In this document: positions 5,516 to 11,500 of the stretch, piece by piece
How the letters are laid out: each line of letters opens with the position of its first letter
Position numbering within the stretch: position 1 is the stretch's first letter
NCBI GenBank assembly: GCA_001275005.1
Contig: JWZX01001568.1
Coordinates: forward strand, 1-13,400
Length of the DNA stretch: 13,400 nucleotides
Source of the DNA: Chrysochromulina tobinii
Lineage: Eukaryota; Haptophyta; Prymnesiales; Chrysochromulinaceae
Direction: 5' to 3'
Notes under the pieces: model-generated
The model's database searches: none
What the model was told of the DNA's origin: nothing
Seen by the model: only the letters and a program-made list of their open reading frames with translations
Translations under genes and position numbers: made by a program

Positions 5516-8500
5516 TCAGCCCCTGAGGCGGAGCGCTTTAGCAGCAGCGCCCGTTGCATCCTCAGAGGCAGCCTGGCCCTCGAGCGGCGCCGCGATGGGC
5601 GCTCGGAGGCGGTAGAAGAGTTTGGAGGCGGTGGCTGTCGCCGCCTCGATCACGGTCGCCTCGTCCACTAGGCACGTGTACGCCCCGACTGCCTTGCGCC
5701 ACACCCCGTGCTCGTCACACACGAAGGCGCCGCCAGTGCCATCGACGGCGGCGTACAGCTCGTAGGCATGATGCTCAGAGTGCTTGCGGCGCGCGGACGG
5801 CGGCACAGCCGTGGTAGGCTGAGAGGTTGCGAGGTAGTGCTTGCCGCTCAAGTGCGAATGCAGCTCAGACAGAGAGCCGGCAGATGCGAGCTCGTCGAGC
5901 TTGTACCCACTCAGATTGAGCGTGCGGTCGATACGCGCGTGCACGCCACGCGGCAAAGAGAAGACGACAGCGTCGCCGAGGCGAAGAAAGCCGCGGAAGC
6001 GCACCACAGGCGCGCCACAGCATGGCGAGGTGATGGATGCGGGCTGATCGTATGCGTGAGCTTCGAGCAGGTCGGTGAGTGAACGCAGCCCCGGCGGGCG
6101 TGTGAGCGACAGGGCGCGGCCTCTGCGCTCCTTGAGCTCCGTCTCAATGAGCGAGAGCAACTCCGAGGTCCGAGGCTGGAGGGAAGGAATGAGCGCGCTC
6201 CCGAGCGCGACGAGTGACATGGGGAGCGGCGCGGCGCGCGGTGATGGCATTTGAAGCAGCGCCATGAGCGCGTCCAGCTCCTTTGGAGCCGTCGACTGCA
6301 GAGGCGCCTGTGTGGCCTCTTCTTGGAAGTCAAACTTGAGGATTTCGCCTGTAAAAAGGCTGCTGCCAAGCATCTTGGTCGGATTCGGAGCCGAGATCGA
6401 AGCCGTGTTGGGCGCCGAGATGGGCGCAGCGACCGTGAGGCCGGTTGAATTCGAAGACATAGATGGCGCCGGCAGCATGCTGCCGGCAAGATCATCCAGT
6501 ACGAGGCTCGATTCGACGCTCCGCATTGGAGGCGAGCCGGAGGCAGGCGTGGTTGCAGGCGAGGCGAGTGCCAGCGGCGACGGCATGCATGCGGGCGACG
6601 CACGCGCGGTCAGCAGAGGCGCGTCTGGCACGCCCTTGAGGACAGCGGGCGTGCTGAGTGGAGCCTGTTTGGCCCCCACCAGAGTGTGCAGCACCTTGCG
6701 CGCCGCCTTGCGCACCATCTTGCGCTGCCAGGCCGCCTGCAGCTCGTTGGCAGCGCGTGCCTGCTTGTACGAGCGCTGTGTCGCCATGCGCCGTGCCGCC
6801 GCCTGCAGGGTGACGGCCTTCTTGATCTTGCGCTCGAGCTCGCGTTGCGCGCGTGCCTTCTGCGCCACGAGCGTTCGAAAGGCACATTGGAGCGTCATAG
6901 CCGCGAGCTGCCGAGGGGCAAATCTGGTCTTGCGAGCGGCTGCCCACGAAGTGGCGGCACGGCGAGGCCTCAGCGGCTGCTCGATCTCGTACGCGGCCGC
7001 TGGCTGGCCGTTGGACACGGGGTGAATACGGGGCCGCGGCTGGGCCGTGGCATATGGAGCCATCCGTGGCGCCCAGCCATCGCCATGGGCTCCTGGACAG
7101 CGCGACACGGGCGCAAGGTATGCGCTCTGCACGCAGTCATTCACGGCGAGCGCGTCGGGGTAGCAGTATGGCAGCGCGGCACCGCCGTAAGGAGAAGTGC
7201 CGACGGGCACGAATGGATCTTGAGGAGCGAGGGGTGGCTGAAAGCCCGGAAGAAACGACCGCGGCGGCGGCTGGAAGCCTGTCATCACCTGCTGCTGGTG
7301 GTGCGAGGGAACTTGGTGCTGAATGCCAGGCATAGGCCGCTGCTGAGGCACCGCAACGTTCTGGAATCCGGGCAGGTGGTGCGAGCTGTACAGGGGCAGA
7401 GAGCCCCTCGAGAATCGGTCACCCTCAGCGCCCATGGTGACTGCAGGTCGAGGGCCAGATGGTCCCGAGCTACCAAAGGACGGGATCTGAAGGCCGGTGG
7501 CCCCCCCGTTAGAGCGAAGCTGTGGCCGGGCAGAGTGATCAGCGTGGCGGCAGAGCTTCTCGCCCATGCGGCCCTTCACCGCCTCCACCTGGGCGCGGCT
7601 GCCTATCTCTGCCACATCGACTTGGAGCGCGAGACCCAGGAAGGACGCACCGTTCAGCGCCTGAATCGCAGCGAGGGCGGTCGGCACGTTGTGGAACTCA
7701 ACGTGGGCGAACAGGTCAGAGTGTCTGAAGAGCTTGCAGGCTCTTGGCGCGAAGCCCTTGGATGAAAGCCAAGCAGCGAGGCGCTCGACTGTTGTCATGA
7801 AGTGCAGATTGCCCACATAGACAGTCTTGCTTGGAAGACGACGGACAACATTGACTCGCGTTGCGCCGTCGCTCGTAGACAAGCGTAGTCCGCCCTCGAA
7901 ATTCGATTGAAATGCCTCTTGCATGGCGTCTACAGCGGCTACAGTCGGACCACCGATGAGCACCACCAGCGGCAGCGAGTTCCAGTCGAGGCCATCGTGA
8001 TTCGCGCCGATCGACCGCTCAGACCCATCAACACCGCCTCCAGCGAGATCCGTAGAAAAGCGCGACTTAGGCTCTGGGGCGCTTTTCTTGGCGCACGCCA
8101 CCGAGGACCGTGTCAGCGTAGGGAACTCAGCTTCGGTCAGGTTGGGAGGGGTGCGTTTCACTGGGCTTCCAGAGGATACATCGGGTGGCCGAGGGAGATT
8201 GGCGCGGATCCGGATGTCGCACTTTGGGTGCTGAATTTCGAGCATCCTCGCGTTGCTCAAGTCAACAAGTAGCCTTCGCGCCTCCCGAATGGATACCGCA
8301 GTCTCGGTCGGGACTGGAGCGACACTCAACACGCGCACCACAGGTTTCGAGATGACGGCTGCAGGAAGGTCGTCCGAAGAGAACTCGATGATCAGTCTGG
8401 GCGGCTCGAGCGCCTCCTGCCACGTCGCCTCTTGCCACGACAGCATAGCCGATTCACCGTACCCTTGCACGGTCTGGCACTTGCCTGCCGTGCCGCCAAT

Positions 8501-11500
8501 CATGTCGCCCTTGGAGTTGCTCGTACCACGTGTATCGTCTCGCGAGTCATGCGAATCTTCGCGGCCCGAGATTCCGCCACCCGAGCCGCCCGTCGTGTAA
8601 AGCGGCGGCGACGCTGGTGTAGGCGCGGGCGATGGGGAGAAGCTGAATACCGGTGCATAGGGTGAGAGGCTCGAGGTCCTGCTGTAAGACTTCGTGACCG
8701 CCGCTACCGTCATGTACGGTGGCAGAGGCGGCGGTAGCGGTCGAGGAGTGAGCGGCGGAGGCGCAGCAAGGCGTGGCGTCGCGCCAGTCCTGCCGCGCCC
8801 GCTGCGTCCCGAGCTTTGCCGACGAGCCCCGTGCCCACCCGCCCCTCGCCCACCAGGTCCCATCACCAGCGGGCTGCTGGGCGACCGCGGCCGTGCAGGC
8901 GGCGAGGAGACGACGGGGGTGTAGACACGTGATCCGTGGATGATGCGAGCAGGCGAGTGCTTGTGCAGACCCTTGGACCGTGGCGGCGACTGATCCAGAG
9001 GCGGCGGCGCCTCGAGGCCGTTGAGGTCATCCACGCAGATAGCGGCCGCACCCTCTGTAGTGAGGGGGCGAGGGGGCGAGGGTGGATATGGCGTCATCTG
9101 CGCTGGGGAGTCGGGCGGCGAGGGCGGCGGTGAAGGCGGCGGTGGCTCTGATGGCGCGATTGGCACCGGCGTCATCTGTGGCTGCAGCATCGGCGACGGC
9201 ATCCTCGGCGACGGCAGCATCGGCGACGGCAGCATCGCGGACGGCAGCATCGGCGTCGGCAGCATCGGCGACGGCAGCATCGGCGTCGGCAGCATCGGCG
9301 ACGGCAGCATCGGCGACGGCAGAATCGGTGACGGCAGCATGGTTGGCGCTTGCACCGCAGACAGGTGTGGCGCAGTGGGCGCTGGTGCCAGCAGCTTCGT
9401 CAGATCGCCGAGGTTGAGCACCTTGAACACTTCGGTCGACTGTGCGACGCTTTTGCCGCAGCACATGCAAAAGGTACGTGTGCACTGCTCGCCACCGAAG
9501 GCTAGTTGCAGCACTGAGGGCGAACCATCGGCCTCCATCCCGATCGCCTCCGAGCAGATGGCTTCGTCAAAGACACAGAGGAGCTCGTCGACGGATGCGC
9601 ACTTTGCGAGCAAGCGCTCGCCACGGGCGCCCAGCTCGGCGGCCAGCGCCAGTGGCAGAGCCTCGGTCGACACGGCGTCAGCAGTCACCTGGTTGAATAC
9701 GAGTGGCGCGCGCAGCGCCGTCAGCACGTGCAGCAGCGCAGAGGCCACCTTGGGCGCTTGCAGGCTACTAGCGGCCTTGCGGTGCACGTACTGCTCGAGC
9801 TGCACGAGGAGATTGGGCGTCGATTCGAGCACTTGTACGAAAGCAGGCATGGGACACTCGCCCCCCCGCCGGCTCAGCACGCCACGCCGAGCGGGCGGCA
9901 CGTGCGCTGGACCCGACAGCGAGGAACGCCATGCAGTGTTCCATCGCTCTATGGCGGCGCGCGTGGCACGCTGGATCCGCCGGCAAGCCACCAGCCGCGT
10001 GATGCATACGTTGTGGCGAGAGTGGCCGATCTCGGCGAGAATCTCGGGGCTTGGGATCGTCTCGCGAGCGTGCAGGGAGGAGGCAAGCCAGGTGCGGCGC
10101 GCCAGGTACCCTCGCGCCCGCGCTTGCAGTTTGAGCACGGCGCGCGCCTTGATCAGGAACAACGGCGTCAGAATCTTCCACTCGTTATCCTCCGCGGCAA
10201 AAGTCTGCGCGTCCGTCAGCACGACTGCCGCGACATTCGTGGCGACACTCGAGAGCGCGACTTCTTGGTAATGCTGTCTGCGGGCACGCTTCTGATTGAT
10301 GCGCCGCGATCTGCGCTTGGGTGCGCCGCCTGAGCCAGCCATGGGCGGCCGAGACGCCTCCACGTCGCCCTCGGGCTTGAAGCCGCCCCCGCCGCCAGCT
10401 TGACCGGGCGGGGTGGAGCGCTCCGAGGTTTGTCGGTCGGGCTCGGCCGCGGGCATGTCGACGGCACCGATCATGATCTCTGTGGCGTCGTTTGGCTCGG
10501 CACTCACGGCACTGAGGTCAAGCGAGCGGCGAGTAGAGAGGCGACGAAGAGGAAGGGTCGAAGCGTATTCGGCGGCCAGCAGTGCGGTCGCCTCGACACT
10601 GCCTTCAGCAGAGGCCACCGTCTCCAAAGTATCGATGCACGGCACAGTGGCGTTGGCTGACTCTGAGGCGGCGTTAAGCGTCGTGGGAGAGCAAATCCCC
10701 TTGGCTTGGCCCGCGGGCGAAGCGAGAGTCGGCTGCCACAGCGACTCACCTGCCGGCGTCGGGCTCCAAAGCCGCCTCTCGTCGGGCAAGGGTGTCGAGG
10801 ACCGCAGGTCCCGGGGCGTCTTGGCGAGCAGCTCGAGGAGCGCCGACGTCGGCGAAGATGCTGCAGGCGGCGGCACAGTCGGCACGGCTGCAGGGGGCGT
10901 CTTGGCGTGCAGCTCGAGGAGCGCCGACGTCGGCGAGGATGCTGCAGGCGGCGGCACAACCGGCACGGCTGCAGGCAGCGGCACTCTCGGCACGGCTGCA
11001 GGAGGCAGCACAGTCGGCACGGCTGGCGGCGCGGCAACGGACGCAGCGACAGGCCGGACGACGCGAACCTTGGGTTGTGCCGCCTTAGGTGCGGAAGAGA
11101 GGGTGTTCGAGGCGGGCGGTTGCGCGTTCGCCCCAAGCCAGGCCGAGAGGGGCTTCGGCGCCTTGGCTGCTTTTGCCGCTTTGACCGTCTGCCGCTCTTC
11201 GAGCTTTTTGAGCCGCGCCGCAGCAAGCACCTTCGCGTCGGCCGCGTTTGCATCGCCGATGAGCAGCTTCTCGATCTGCTGACGCTTGTTCTCCTTGTCG
11301 TCGTCGGCACGCGCCTCGCGCTCGAGGGCCGCCTCGATGCGCGCGCGCGCTAGATCCACGAGCTCGAGCGCGGCTGCATGCTTCTCCTGCTCCACGAGCC
11401 GCCGCGCCTCCTTCTTGAGCTCCTTCTTCGCGTCCTTCTTGGCGCGCTCTGCCTTGGCGCGCTCGGCCGCCTGCTGCTTGGCTCGCTCTGCCTTGGCCAC

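Noticed and set aside
5016-5615. Plus-strand frame of 199 codons across the AACGTT array
   Set aside because: It overlaps the 3' end of the giant gene on the opposite strand, consists largely of minisatellite, and shows no domain or plausible start context.
6686-7765. Plus-strand open frame of 359 codons
   Set aside because: Antisense to the RRM and IQ region. Its composition is Arg/His/Leu-rich with no recognisable fold, while the minus strand carries clear motifs.
9021-10271. Plus-strand open frame of 416 codons rich in GDGSIGVGSI repeats
   Set aside because: It is the complement of the MLPSP array and USP-like segment of the minus-strand gene. It has no domain of its own and stays open because of GC-rich codon use.
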